The notes below the pieces were generated by a model that was not told the origin of the DNA, searched no databases, and was given only the letters and a program-made list of their open reading frames with translations. Of a stretch of DNA of 64,000 bases, positions 43,887 through 52,801 are shown piece by piece. The DNA is taken from assembly GCF_000702665.1 (NCBI RefSeq), contig NZ_JNJA01000002.1, positions 372,001 to 436,000 on the forward strand, written 5' to 3'. Each line of letters opens with the position of its first letter. Position 1 is the first letter of the stretch. Made by a program: the position numbers and the translations under genes. The stretch comes from Solidesulfovibrio alcoholivorans DSM 5433 (GTDB taxonomy: Bacteria; Desulfobacterota; Desulfovibrionia; Desulfovibrionales; Desulfovibrionaceae).

Positions 43887-45123
43887 CGCAACCTCCGGCA
43901 AGGACCTGCTCGGCCAGGCGCACGTGCGCAGGCAGGCAGACCCGTTTCTTGTCGTAACGGGAGAGCACGGTTTCCCGGGCGGCCCGGCGCACATGCCCCA
44001 GTTCATGACGGTGCGCCAGCGCCTCGGCGATGCGCCGCGCCAGGGCGTGGGGGTCGAAAAAGTCGGTCAGGAAGCCGTTGACCCCGTCCTCGACCACTTC
44101 GCGCACGGGCGCGGTGTCGGAGCCGACCAGCAGGCAGCCGGTAGCCATGGCCTCCAGCGCCGACCAGGACAGCACGAAGGGATAGGTCAGGTAGACGTGG
44201 CAGGCCGAGACCTGAAGCACCTTGAGGTAATCCGGGTAGGGCAGGGTGTCGAGAAAGCAGACCCGGCCCGGATCGACCGGGTACTGCGCCTTGTAGCGGC
44301 GGGCGTAGCTCTGGCCGAAGGGCGGCTTCATGCCGTAGCTCACCCCCTCGCGTCCGACCACGAGTACGCGGCAGTGGGGGCGCAGGCGCAGCAGTTCCGG
44401 CAGGGCGCGCATGAAGGTGTGGAAACCGCGGTAGGGTTCGAGGTCGCGGGCCACGTAGGTGACGAGTTCGTCGCCGCAGGCCATGTCCAGGCCCGGGCCG
44501 TTGACGCGCAGGCTGGCCGTCGGGTCCGGGTGGACGGCGTCGGTGTCCACGCCTTCATGGATCACCGCGATTTTGTCGTGCCATTCGCGCGGGTAGTTGC
44601 CGCGTTGCCAGAAGGTGGGCGACACGCCCCGGTCGCACGCGGCCAGGGCGAGCAGGCCCGACGTGTTTTGCAGGTCGAGGATGGGCCAATGGTATTCCGC
44701 GATGGGGAACTCGGGATCGAAGGCCGCGTCGTTGGCGCGCGGCAGGTAGTAGTGCTCGCAGTAGCAGAGGAGCCGGGCGTTCGGAAAGACGTCCTTGAGG
44801 AAAAGCGCCTCGCCCCAGCCGGGATGGGCGTAGATGAGGTCGGGAACCACGCCTGCCCGGCGCAGGGCCTTGGCAGCTTCCATGACGGCCACGCCGCGGC
44901 GGATGTGTTCCTCGACGTGACGGGCGTACTGGTGCAGGCCCTCCGGGCGTTCGCCGATGTCGCCGTAGGCCGCTTCGATGACGCCCGGGATGGGCGTCCT
45001 TTGGGAGGCGCGGCTGATGGCGCACACGCGCGTGTCCGGCCGGCGCAGGTAATGTTCGAGCAGCCCACGGTACTGGCTCGGGAAGTCCTTGTGGACGAAC
45101 AAGACGGTCAGTTCCGGCTGCAT
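43873..45123 (-). CDS. GT4-family glycosyltransferase
   Basis: This 416-residue GT-B enzyme has a sugar-nucleotide region with RVLVVGREGVSYG and DTLPYPDYLKVLQVSACHVYLTYPFVLSWSALEAMATGCLLVGSD, plus the typical ED motif near EVVEDGVNGFL. The N-terminal domain starts VLFVHKDFPSQYRGL. It overlaps the downstream TPR-like gene by 14 bases and has GAGG 5 bases before its start. The 13-base inverted repeat at 45158-45207 lies between it and the ChW-like gene. Confidence 0.9.
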   Translation of the reverse strand: MQPELTVLFVHKDFPSQYRGLLEHYLRRPDTRVCAISRASQRTPIPGVIEAAYGDIGERPEGLHQYARHVEEHIRRGVAVMEAAKALRRAGVVPDLIYAHPGWGEALFLKDVFPNARLLCYCEHYYLPRANDAAFDPEFPIAEYHWPILDLQNTSGLLALAACDRGVSPTFWQRGNYPREWHDKIAVIHEGVDTDAVHPDPTASLRVNGPGLDMACGDELVTYVARDLEPYRGFHTFMRALPELLRLRPHCRVLVVGREGVSYGMKPPFGQSYARRYKAQYPVDPGRVCFLDTLPYPDYLKVLQVSACHVYLTYPFVLSWSALEAMATGCLLVGSDTAPVREVVEDGVNGFLTDFFDPHALARRIAEALAHRHELGHVRRAARETVLSRYDKKRVCLPAHVRLAEQVLAGGCDANS

Positions 45124-45157
45124 GTCATCCTCATGCCCGGCGTCGCCGTGGTCCAAA

Positions 45158-45207
45158 GCGTACGGCCGCCGTCGCCCGGGTTGCCCCATGCGAAGGCGGC
45201 CGTACGC
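45158..45207 (-). repeat. 13-base perfect inverted repeat
   Basis: GCGTACGGCCGCC (45158-45170) and GGCGGCCGTACGC (45195-45207) are perfectly complementary around a 24-base loop. It lies in the 123-base gap between the ChW-like gene and the glycosyltransferase. There is no T-run, so it is not a simple terminator; it may modulate expression between the two halves of the operon. Confidence 0.6.
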
Positions 45208-45246
45208 GGTGCGGCGGCGTGCGGGCCTTGTCGCTGCCTTGCGGCC

Positions 45247-46473
45247 TTAGGCCTTTTTGGACGTGAGCGTCACGCGCAGGGATTCCAGGGGATCGCCCGG
45301 GACCGGGGATTTGAGGAATTCCCCGTTGCCGACCGGTCCGGCCTGGCCGCCCTGGAAGAAGCTCCCGGAATAGACGATGTCGTACCGGGCGGCGGTTTCG
45401 CCCGAGAGCCTGGCGGCAAAGCCGATCAGCGGCGCGCCCATGCCCCGGGAGCCGGTGAATTGCGGCGGGCAGACCCAGGGCAGCAGATGGCCGTCGCGGC
45501 TGACGGCGGCGTATTCGAGTTCGTGCAGGTTGAGCCCTTCGGCGTAGAGCGCCACGGCCTCGAGGCGGCGTCTGGAGCCGGGGACGCCGGCGGTCTGTCC
45601 GGGTTCGAAGGCCTTGTCGCCTTCCATTTCGATGTGCCCGGCCATGCGGATGCCGGGGACGGATGCGTCGGAGGGTGTCGGTGCGGCCTGCTCGTGCCTG
45701 GGCGCGGCCTGCGGTGTGAAAGGCTGGGGCGCGGCGGGCCGCAATCCCGGATTGGTTGCGCCGAATCCACCGGGGGCTTGGCCGCCGAGGAAGCCGGCTC
45801 CGGGCGACGGCTGGAAGGGCTGGGACTGGAAACCCTGGGCGGGAAACTGGGGCTGGGAAAACCCTCCCCCCGCGGCAGGGAAGCCTCCGCCTGCGGGAGG
45901 CGTCAGGGAAAAGCCCTGGGGTGAGGCGGGATTTTGGAAGGCGCCGGGCTGCTGGAACGCGGCCGGTTGCGCATAGGGTTGCGCCTGGGGGAAGCCCGGA
46001 GCCTGTGGGAACGACGGTGCCTGGAGAAAACCGGGGGCCTGCATGGCGGGGCTCAGGGGAGGCGTCATGGGAGGCTTGGGAGCGGCCTGGGCTTCGGGCT
46101 GTTTGAGCCGTTCGACGTCCATCCGGATGCCCGTGGTCGGGTAGTCATGGGGCCGATAGGCCGTAAACAGCACCAGTCCCCCGGGAGCGGCCACGCGCAG
46201 CAGGGTTTGCCCGCCCGCGCGGTCCAGCCAGGCAGTGACCCCGTCGGCCGTATCGAGGCGGGCGGCCTGGCGGCAGCCGGGGAGCACGGTCACCTGCATG
46301 GCCGGGAACGCGGTGTCGGCCACGGTCTTTGCGGGATGCTCCATGCCCCCGACGGCGAGCCGGTACGCGCCAGGGGGGAAAGGAACGAGCGTGGTTTCGC
46401 TGCACAGCACGGTTTCCAGCTTCGGGCCTTGTGGGGACGCGTTTTGTTGCGTCTGGGGATCGGAAAATGGCAT
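45247..46473 (-). CDS. Putative surface protein with Pro/Gln linker and ChW-like repeats
   Basis: This 408-residue protein has no signal peptide. The first 120 residues form a beta-rich domain. A low-complexity linker (about 130-270) repeats FPQAP/GFPQAQ and GGGF units, Pro-, Gln-, Gly- and Phe-rich. The last 130 residues hold three repeats that resemble ChW modules: GIRMAGHIEME...GVPGSRRRLEAVAL, then LEYAAVSRDG...GMGAPLIGFAARL, then YDIVYSGSF...DPLESLRVTL. The fold call is from pattern only. It directly follows the HlyD gene and is the likely substrate or a helper of the exporter. Confidence 0.6.
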   Translation of the reverse strand: MPFSDPQTQQNASPQGPKLETVLCSETTLVPFPPGAYRLAVGGMEHPAKTVADTAFPAMQVTVLPGCRQAARLDTADGVTAWLDRAGGQTLLRVAAPGGLVLFTAYRPHDYPTTGIRMDVERLKQPEAQAAPKPPMTPPLSPAMQAPGFLQAPSFPQAPGFPQAQPYAQPAAFQQPGAFQNPASPQGFSLTPPAGGGFPAAGGGFSQPQFPAQGFQSQPFQPSPGAGFLGGQAPGGFGATNPGLRPAAPQPFTPQAAPRHEQAAPTPSDASVPGIRMAGHIEMEGDKAFEPGQTAGVPGSRRRLEAVALYAEGLNLHELEYAAVSRDGHLLPWVCPPQFTGSRGMGAPLIGFAARLSGETAARYDIVYSGSFFQGGQAGPVGNGEFLKSPVPGDPLESLRVTLTSKKA

Positions 46474-46501
46474 GTTGCGCTCCTTGGCAGGGAGTTGAGC
46501 G

Positions 46502-47863
46502 TTAGGGTTCGCGGATGGATTCACCGAAAACGCGGATAAGCGGCCAAGTGATGTAGGTAATGACCGTACGGCTGCCGACCTTGATGTCCGCGGACAGCGT
46601 CATACCGGGCACCAGCCTGAAATCCGAGGGAAGGTTGACCATGTGCTCCATGCCGGTGATGCGCAGACGCCCCTCGTAGGCATAGTGCCGACCTCCGGCC
46701 GTATCGATGTTCTGGGCGTCCTCGGCCACGGTCCGCAGCGTGGCGTCGAGGTAGCCGAATTTCTGGTAGGGGTAGGTGTCGAGTTTTATTTCCGTGGGGT
46801 CGCCCTGGCGGATATAGCCGATGTCGGACGGCTCGATGTACACCGAGGCTTCCAGGGGGGTGTTGAGGGGGACAAGGGTCATGAAGGTTTCGCCGCTCTT
46901 GATCACCGTGCCGGGGTTGTAGTTGGCGATGTCCAGGACAATGGCGTCGCTTGGCGCGGTCAGGGTGGACAGTTCCTGGAGGCGCTCGGCCTTCGCCAGA
47001 TCTTCCAGGACGGACTGCAGGTCCTTGCGCCCCAGGGTGAGCTGGCTGGAGAGGTCGTTGCGCCAGTTTTCGATGAAGGCCTCCTTCTCGGAGAGCGCCT
47101 GGGTCAGGTCGTGCCGTTTGGACTCCAAGGCGCCCTGGAGTTGTTCCATGGAGGCGTTGGTCTGGGCCAGGTGGTTCTCGGCCTCGAGCAGGGAGAGGCG
47201 TGAATCCGACCCTTGCTCGTAGACCTTGACGCGCATGCCGACCAGCTCCTTGGCCACGGACACCTGCTTGTCCATCTGCGAAAGCTGACGCAGCAGCGCC
47301 TGGATGTTCTGCTGCAACTGGGAGATCTTGGCGTTGCTGAGGCGCAGCTTGGCCGAAAATTCCTCCAGGCGGCCGGCGAGCAGCTTCCGCTGGGTGGCGA
47401 TGTCCTGTTCGGAAGCACCGGGTGGCGGCGTGAAAGGCGTGCCGGCCAGTTCGCTGGCCATGCGCGCAAGCTGCAACTGGTCGTAGATTTTTGTTTTCTG
47501 CAGGCGGGCAAGGTCTGCCGTGGTGAAGGTCGGGTCGAGGTGCGCGAGCACGTCGCCCTGGCGCACGGTGGCCCCGAGCCGGACGTCGATGCTGCGGATG
47601 ATGGCGTCGTTGAGCGGTGCGACGATGATGTTCTTGCCCGAGGAGACGATCTTGCCGCTGGCGGTGATGATCTTGTCGACCTTGGCGAAAAACGACCAGA
47701 CCAGAAAGACCAGGAACAGGGCGAGGATGACGTGCAGGGTGAGCCTTGCGGCGACAGGCAGCGCCGCGAGCTCGAGCGCCTCGGCGTCGGGTTGGAATTC
47801 CAGCGCCTCTTTGGGCAGTGCGGGCTTGTTGTTCTTCGGGATGAATTTTTGCAGCATGTGCAT
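46502..47863 (-). CDS. Type I secretion membrane fusion protein (HlyD family)
   Basis: This 453-residue adaptor has one N-terminal membrane helix (about 40-60). A biotinyl-lipoyl-like domain (VDKIITASGKIVSSGKNIIVAP) encloses long coiled-coil hairpins (about 115-300). The C-terminus is a beta domain with the AprE/HlyD segment VNLPSDFRLVPGMTLSADIKVGSRTVITYI. It bridges the ABC exporter and an outer-membrane TolC protein, which is not encoded here. It lies between the exporter and the ChW-like gene. Confidence 0.93.
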   Translation of the reverse strand: MHMLQKFIPKNNKPALPKEALEFQPDAEALELAALPVAARLTLHVILALFLVFLVWSFFAKVDKIITASGKIVSSGKNIIVAPLNDAIIRSIDVRLGATVRQGDVLAHLDPTFTTADLARLQKTKIYDQLQLARMASELAGTPFTPPPGASEQDIATQRKLLAGRLEEFSAKLRLSNAKISQLQQNIQALLRQLSQMDKQVSVAKELVGMRVKVYEQGSDSRLSLLEAENHLAQTNASMEQLQGALESKRHDLTQALSEKEAFIENWRNDLSSQLTLGRKDLQSVLEDLAKAERLQELSTLTAPSDAIVLDIANYNPGTVIKSGETFMTLVPLNTPLEASVYIEPSDIGYIRQGDPTEIKLDTYPYQKFGYLDATLRTVAEDAQNIDTAGGRHYAYEGRLRITGMEHMVNLPSDFRLVPGMTLSADIKVGSRTVITYITWPLIRVFGESIREP

Positions 47864-47942
47864 GCGATCCGTGATCCTCGAAAGGGCTTGGTTCGGGCGC
47901 GTCGCCCCGGTCTCTGAGCAGGCGCGTGAAGCGCGGCCGTGC

Positions 47943-50123
47943 TCACATGGCGGGCTGATTATGCAATACGCCCATCAGGTGCCGGTTTTGTTTGTACCAG
48001 AGATCGGCGTAGATCGGACAGGTCTTGAGCAGTTCGTCGTGGGGGGCGTTGCCGATCAGCTTCCCTTTCTCCAGGACGATGATGCTGTGGCACATGGTCA
48101 GCATGGACAGGCGGTGGCTGACGATGAGCATGGTGCGCCCCTGGGCGATGGCCGTAAGGTTGGCCTGGATGATGGCTTCGGATTCGGCGTCTAGGGCGCT
48201 GGTCGCCTCGTCGAGGATGAGGATGGGCGGCTGCGTGAGCAGGGCCCGGGCGATGGACAGGCGCTGGCGCTGGCCGCCGGAAAGGTTCGAACCGCCCTCG
48301 AACAGCGGGGTGTCGTAGCCCTGGGGGAGGAGCTGGATGAATTCGTCGGCCCCGGCCATGCGCGCGGCGAAGACGATCTCCTCGAAGGTGGCCGTGGGCT
48401 TGGTGATGGCGATGTTTTCGCGGATGCTGCCTTCGAACAGGAAGCTTTCCTGGAGCACCACGCCGATGGAGCGGCGCAGGTGGGCGATGTCGTAGTCGCG
48501 CATGTCCAGGCCGTCGATGGTGATGCGCCCCTGTTGCAGGGGATAGAGCCCCTGGATGAGCCGGGTCAGGGTCGATTTGCCGGAACCGGAGCGGCCGACG
48601 ATGCCGATGATCGAGCCTGCGGGGAAGTGCACGGAGATGTCGGAAAGCGCCGGCGGCGCCGTCTGGGCGTAGCGGAAATTGATGGATTCGATGCCGATGC
48701 TGCCGTTGATGGGCGAGACGAGGCCGCGGTTGCTTTGCGCATGCTCCACGGGGCGATTGAGTATGACGCCCAAAAGGTTCACGGAGACGGCGACTTCCTG
48801 GTATTCGTGCAGGATGCCGACGAGGGACACCAGCGGGGAGGTGATCATGCCGCTGAGCATGACGAAGGCGATCAGCCCGCCAGCGGTGATTTCCTGGTCC
48901 ACGGCCAGGTAGCAGCCATACCAGATGATGGCCACGCGCATGAGCCCTTGCAGCAGTTCGCTGATGAAGCTGACCTTGAGGGAAAGGTTTTTGATCGCAT
49001 GATGCTTGGAAAGGGTGTTCGCGGCATCCTGTTCCGTTTTCCTGTAGCGCTGGGGCTCCAGGGCCAGGGATTTGATGGTGCCGATGCCGCGTAGCGTCTC
49101 CACGATGTACTTGTTCTTGAGGGCTTCGTAGGTCTGCACCTCATGCATCATATAGCGGAAAACGCGCATGGTGCCGAGCATGACCGCCAGGATGCCACAG
49201 GTGAACGCGATAACGACAAAGGCCAGCTTCCAGGAATAGAAAAAAAGGATCGGCAAAACGAAGGCGATGAGGCTCAGGTCGAACAGGGTCGTGAGCAGCT
49301 TTCCCGTCATGAATTCGCGGATGCGTTCTTTCTGGAAGAGATAGCGCAGGATCAGTCCGATGGGGGTGAAGTCGAAAAAATCGATGGGCAGCCGGAGGAT
49401 GTGGCTGTGTAGAATCTTGTCCATACGCAGATCGATCTTATTCGTGGCGTAGAGCGTGATATAATTCTTTAAGTATTTCAAAATGCCGTCGAATACGGTG
49501 ACGATAGTGATGGCCACGGACAGCACGACCAGTGTGGAAAGCGCCCTGTGCCCGACGGCCTTGTCGAACATCAACTGGATGTAGATCGGGAAACAGATGG
49601 CCAACATGTTGACGCATATGGTGGCCAGGCCGACGTCGCGGAACATTTTCTTTTGCCGCAACATCTCCGGGATGAACCAGTCCAGGCCGAACGGTTTGTG
49701 CGTGTCCGCAATCTTGTAAATCTTCTTGAAAAGAAAGGTTTCGCCGTCCCAGAGTTGCTCGAAATCCGCACGCGGGAGAAAAACGAATTCAAGCGATCCA
49801 CGGCTGGGATCGACGATGGCGACCTCTCCGGACTCCGTCGTTCCGCGCACGCCGGATACGATGATGTATTTCCCGTCGCGGAGGCGGGCCAGCAGGGGGA
49901 ATACGTTGCCAATATAAAACAGCTTTTTCCATGAGAGGTGGCTGTTTTTACTCTTGAAGCCGAAATCCTTGGCGATGCGCAGCAGGAGGATAGGATCCAG
50001 GTTGCTGTCGTGGATGCTGTACTTGTGCGCTATGGATTCGGCGGTCAAATCGATGTGATGATGCCGTGCCAGGAGTAGAAAGCAAAGCAGTCCTGAATTG
50101 TTGCGCAACTGGTCGGTCGTCAT
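47943..50123 (-). CDS. Type I secretion ABC exporter with inactive C39-like domain
   Basis: This exporter has 726 residues. Residues 1-135 resemble a C39 peptidase but NNSG replaces the catalytic DCG, so it is a C39-like domain that binds rather than cuts substrate, as in HlyB. Six membrane helices (about 160-430) and an ABC domain follow: GRSGSGKST, LSGGQRQRLSIARA, LILDEATSALD. The ATG at 50123 is used; GTG at 50156 is an alternative. The gene is richer in A+T and in rare codons than its neighbours, a sign of acquisition. Confidence 0.92.
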   Translation of the reverse strand: MTTDQLRNNSGLLCFLLLARHHHIDLTAESIAHKYSIHDSNLDPILLLRIAKDFGFKSKNSHLSWKKLFYIGNVFPLLARLRDGKYIIVSGVRGTTESGEVAIVDPSRGSLEFVFLPRADFEQLWDGETFLFKKIYKIADTHKPFGLDWFIPEMLRQKKMFRDVGLATICVNMLAICFPIYIQLMFDKAVGHRALSTLVVLSVAITIVTVFDGILKYLKNYITLYATNKIDLRMDKILHSHILRLPIDFFDFTPIGLILRYLFQKERIREFMTGKLLTTLFDLSLIAFVLPILFFYSWKLAFVVIAFTCGILAVMLGTMRVFRYMMHEVQTYEALKNKYIVETLRGIGTIKSLALEPQRYRKTEQDAANTLSKHHAIKNLSLKVSFISELLQGLMRVAIIWYGCYLAVDQEITAGGLIAFVMLSGMITSPLVSLVGILHEYQEVAVSVNLLGVILNRPVEHAQSNRGLVSPINGSIGIESINFRYAQTAPPALSDISVHFPAGSIIGIVGRSGSGKSTLTRLIQGLYPLQQGRITIDGLDMRDYDIAHLRRSIGVVLQESFLFEGSIRENIAITKPTATFEEIVFAARMAGADEFIQLLPQGYDTPLFEGGSNLSGGQRQRLSIARALLTQPPILILDEATSALDAESEAIIQANLTAIAQGRTMLIVSHRLSMLTMCHSIIVLEKGKLIGNAPHDELLKTCPIYADLWYKQNRHLMGVLHNQPAM

Positions 50124-50194
50124 GTTTTTTGCATTCCCTGAGGCGGCCGGAACCACGGCTCACGCAAAAAAAACTATGGTTTTCTATCGTACAA

Positions 50195-50213
50195 CTTTTG
50201 AGCATGCCAAAAG
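50195..50213. promoter_or_regulatory. Dyad in the divergent promoter region
   Basis: CTTTTG and CAAAAG flank AGCATGC. The dyad lies in an AT-rich stretch (about 50160-50240) between the exporter gene and the small-protein gene. A minus-strand TTGACA (50225-50230) could be the -35 of the exporter promoter. It may be an operator shared by both directions. Confidence 0.4.
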
Positions 50214-50391
50214 TCTGCTACCTATGTCAATATGCCATACTTCGGTTTCGCCGGTCCTGTCGGCGCGGACGGACGCCGCAACGCCTGCTCGCCTTGCGCG
50301 GCTTGCTCCACGGCTGCGTTCCACGTAACATTGTGCGCATGCTGGCGGCGTGCTGCGATGCCAGATGGAACTGTTACGCCGAGGGTTGAAT

Positions 50392-50655
50392 ATGACTGAA
50401 AAAAATAATTTCGAAGGGATTGACCTCGTGTTCAAGGAGGCCCCGGCTGCGCCCGAAAAAACGACCGCGTCCGCCAAGCCCCATGAGGACGTGGGACCGT
50501 CGAGCCTGTGCGGTCGGGTCGGGGACAACGTGACGTACCATGCCCAGGGAGCCATATTCTATGGGTATAAGGAACGTTTGTGGGGCTGGGCCTGGAAGGA
50601 GCTTGGCGGCGCGTTCGTCGGGCTTTTGCGTTTGTTCTCCTTTCGCGGAAAGTAA
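50392..50655 (+). CDS. Small protein encoded opposite the type I exporter, unknown
   Basis: This is an 87-residue protein. The N-terminal half is acidic and charged (MTEKNNFEGIDLVFKEAP). The C-terminal half is aromatic and cationic, with YGYKERLWGWAWKELGG followed by AFVGLLRLFSFRGK. The Gly-Gly pair and the amphipathic tail recall exported peptide precursors, but the exporter's peptidase domain lacks its catalytic Cys, so this is only a hypothesis. GAGGG lies 7 bases before the ATG at 50392. No family is recognised. Confidence 0.65.
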   Translation: MTEKNNFEGIDLVFKEAPAAPEKTTASAKPHEDVGPSSLCGRVGDNVTYHAQGAIFYGYKERLWGWAWKELGGAFVGLLRLFSFRGK

Positions 50656-50664
50656 TACCGCGGT

Positions 50665-52620
50665 TCAGCGGCAAAGCGCCTCGAGGCGTTCCTTGTATGC
50701 GTGTCCGATCGCCAGGGGATGGTGCCGCTCGGCCACCATGTCGCGCCCGGCGCGCGCCCGGCGCGCGGCCTCCTCCGGCGCGTCCGCGACGCGGCGCATG
50801 GCCTTGGCCAGGGCGTCGGCGTCGGGTTCGGCCCAGACGAGCCCCTGGCCGAAGGGGTATTCCCCGTCCCCGATGGGCACGAAGCGGTAGGGCACGGGAT
50901 AGCCCGTCTCCGGCGTGAGGAAATCCGCATTTCCCGAATACCCCGTGGCGATGACCGGCTTGCCGAGCAGCATGGCCTCGGCCAGCGTCCTGCCGAAGCC
51001 CTCGGCCCGGTGGGGCGAGACATAGGCGTCGCAGGCGGCGAACAGCCCGAGCACGTCGCCGCGGTCCAGGGTCCCGTGCAGGAAGACGATGCGCGCGTCG
51101 GCCGCGGCCGACGCGGCAAGGGCCAGCCAGCGCGGGTCGTCCTCGCGGGCGTTCATGGTCTTGAGCACGAGCCCGGCCGGTTCCGTGCCCCGCGGAAAAG
51201 CGGCCCGGAAGGCCCTGATGGCGGCCAGCGGGTTCTTGCGCGCGAGGTAGGAATTGCAGTCGAACGTGTACAGGAACAGGAATCGGTCCCGGGGCAGCCC
51301 GAAAGCCTCTCGCGGGCGGGGCGTGATCCGGTCCACGGAAACGGCCATGGGCATCAGCCGCACCGGGATCGGCGCGCTTTTCACAAACGCGTCGCGCGTG
51401 TAGGCGCTCGACACCCACAGTTCGTCCACGAGGGTGTAGGCATCGGCCATGGCTTCGGGCCAGGCCGGCAGTTCCCAGGGCCAGTAGCCCACGTTTTTGC
51501 GTCCGGAAAAGAGCGCCTCCCCGCGTTCCAGCCACATCCTGGCCGTATCGAGCCCCGTGAGGCAGAAGATGTTGACCGGATACGGGGTGTCCTCGACCAG
51601 GCAGGCGTCGAGGAAGGCGTCCTGTTCCCGGGTGTTGGAGCCCACGGGGATGTTGACCACGGCAAACGGCGCTTTGGCCTCGGACAAGGCCAGGGCGCAC
51701 ATGCGCGAATCCTCGCCGATGCCGAGTTCCCCCCGGGCGTAGCCGATGACGTTGGCCCCGAAGGAATGGGCCGGCGGCGGAGGCGGCGGGGGACAGGCGT
51801 GCCCGGCCGGCGCTTCGAGCAGTGCCTGCGCCAGGCGGGGGAGCGTCCGGGTTTCCTCGAGCCAGGCGGCGAGGGCCGCTTTGCCGGCAGGAGTCGCGGG
51901 ATTGATGCGGGCGCGTTGCGCGTCGTCCGCCTGCCAGGCGAAAAGCGCCATGTGCGGGAGGCCGCCAAGCTCCGGCCGGGGCGAAAAGAGCTCCCGGGCG
52001 GACAGCCAAGCGGCATAGGTCCGATGCCCCATTTCCGCCGCGCCGTAGATCCAGTACCAGGCCAGCAGGGCCCAGGTCCCGTCCTGTTGGGACAGGTCGA
52101 ATGTCTGGCGCACGTCGGTCCGGTTTTCCCAGGTCAGCCGGACGAGCCGGGGCAGGGGCAGCCCGGCGGGCGCCAGCGGCGGGGTGACGGGATCGAGCAG
52201 CCAGGCCCGTTCACTGGCGTCGAGCAGGGGAAACAGGGACAATTCCGGCACGACGCAGGCGTAATACCAGGCGGCCAGGGCCCTGCGCCCCTGCGGCATC
52301 GCGACGTCGAACCCCGCCGCTTCTTTGTGGCGCAGGCGCCGGATGAAGTCCATGAGCCGGGTGACTGCGGCGTCCTCCTCCCCTGCGGCAGGAATGATGA
52401 CCTCGCCGGCCAGGGCCGCATCCTCGGCTTGCGGCGAGCACGCCACGGCGGGAAATTCCCGGGCGGCCGAGGTGAGCCACCACAGCCGGAAATCCAGGCG
52501 TGCCTCCGGATCGTCGATGTCTCGTCCGGAGCGGATATCTTCGCGTAGCCCCCACGCCAGCCGCATTTCCCGGGTCATGGCGGAGGGCGCTGTCTCGCGG
52601 GAGGGAAGAAAAGCGTTCAT
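50665..52620 (-). CDS. GT4-family glycosyltransferase with long N-terminal extension
   Basis: This protein has 651 residues. About 270 N-terminal residues are helical and unrecognised, then a Pro-rich break (CPPPPPPPAHSF) and a GT-B catalytic region with NVIGYARGELGIGEDSRM, FLHGTLDRGDVLGLFAACD and VSPHRAEGFGRTLAEAMLLGKPVIATGYSGN. The last is the usual donor-binding motif with EGFG. It converges with the small-protein gene, 9 bases away. The start is uncertain; MTREM at residue 15 is an alternative. Confidence 0.88.
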   Translation of the reverse strand: MNAFLPSRETAPSAMTREMRLAWGLREDIRSGRDIDDPEARLDFRLWWLTSAAREFPAVACSPQAEDAALAGEVIIPAAGEEDAAVTRLMDFIRRLRHKEAAGFDVAMPQGRRALAAWYYACVVPELSLFPLLDASERAWLLDPVTPPLAPAGLPLPRLVRLTWENRTDVRQTFDLSQQDGTWALLAWYWIYGAAEMGHRTYAAWLSARELFSPRPELGGLPHMALFAWQADDAQRARINPATPAGKAALAAWLEETRTLPRLAQALLEAPAGHACPPPPPPPAHSFGANVIGYARGELGIGEDSRMCALALSEAKAPFAVVNIPVGSNTREQDAFLDACLVEDTPYPVNIFCLTGLDTARMWLERGEALFSGRKNVGYWPWELPAWPEAMADAYTLVDELWVSSAYTRDAFVKSAPIPVRLMPMAVSVDRITPRPREAFGLPRDRFLFLYTFDCNSYLARKNPLAAIRAFRAAFPRGTEPAGLVLKTMNAREDDPRWLALAASAAADARIVFLHGTLDRGDVLGLFAACDAYVSPHRAEGFGRTLAEAMLLGKPVIATGYSGNADFLTPETGYPVPYRFVPIGDGEYPFGQGLVWAEPDADALAKAMRRVADAPEEAARRARAGRDMVAERHHPLAIGHAYKERLEALCR

Positions 52621-52801
52621 CTTCTCAAGGGTGTAAGCAAGACGATGTGCGCTGGCAAGCGTCGTCGCCGCGCGACGCGGGCGTCACGGAATCGTCACGG
52701 TATCGTTTGGAAGGTGCGGCCGAGGGGCGCGGGGGGGCGTGCTAGCACTGTCCGATTCACGAGGGGCCCCGGCCCGACCCGGGCAATGCGGTAAGGTGGT
52801 T

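Noticed and set aside
45900..46100. Tandem-like repeats (FPQAP / GGGF units) considered as a CRISPR or VNTR array
   Set aside because: The repeats are irregular, in frame and encode a low-complexity linker; there are no constant-length spacers.
47943..48000. Exporter operon as a classic bacteriocin (C39 peptidase) cluster
   Set aside because: The catalytic Cys of the peptidase domain is absent (NNSG), so ordinary double-glycine processing is not supported.
45600..48300. GTTCGAA/GTTCGAACC sequences resembling tRNA T-loops
   Set aside because: They lie inside coding sequence and have no acceptor or anticodon stems around them.
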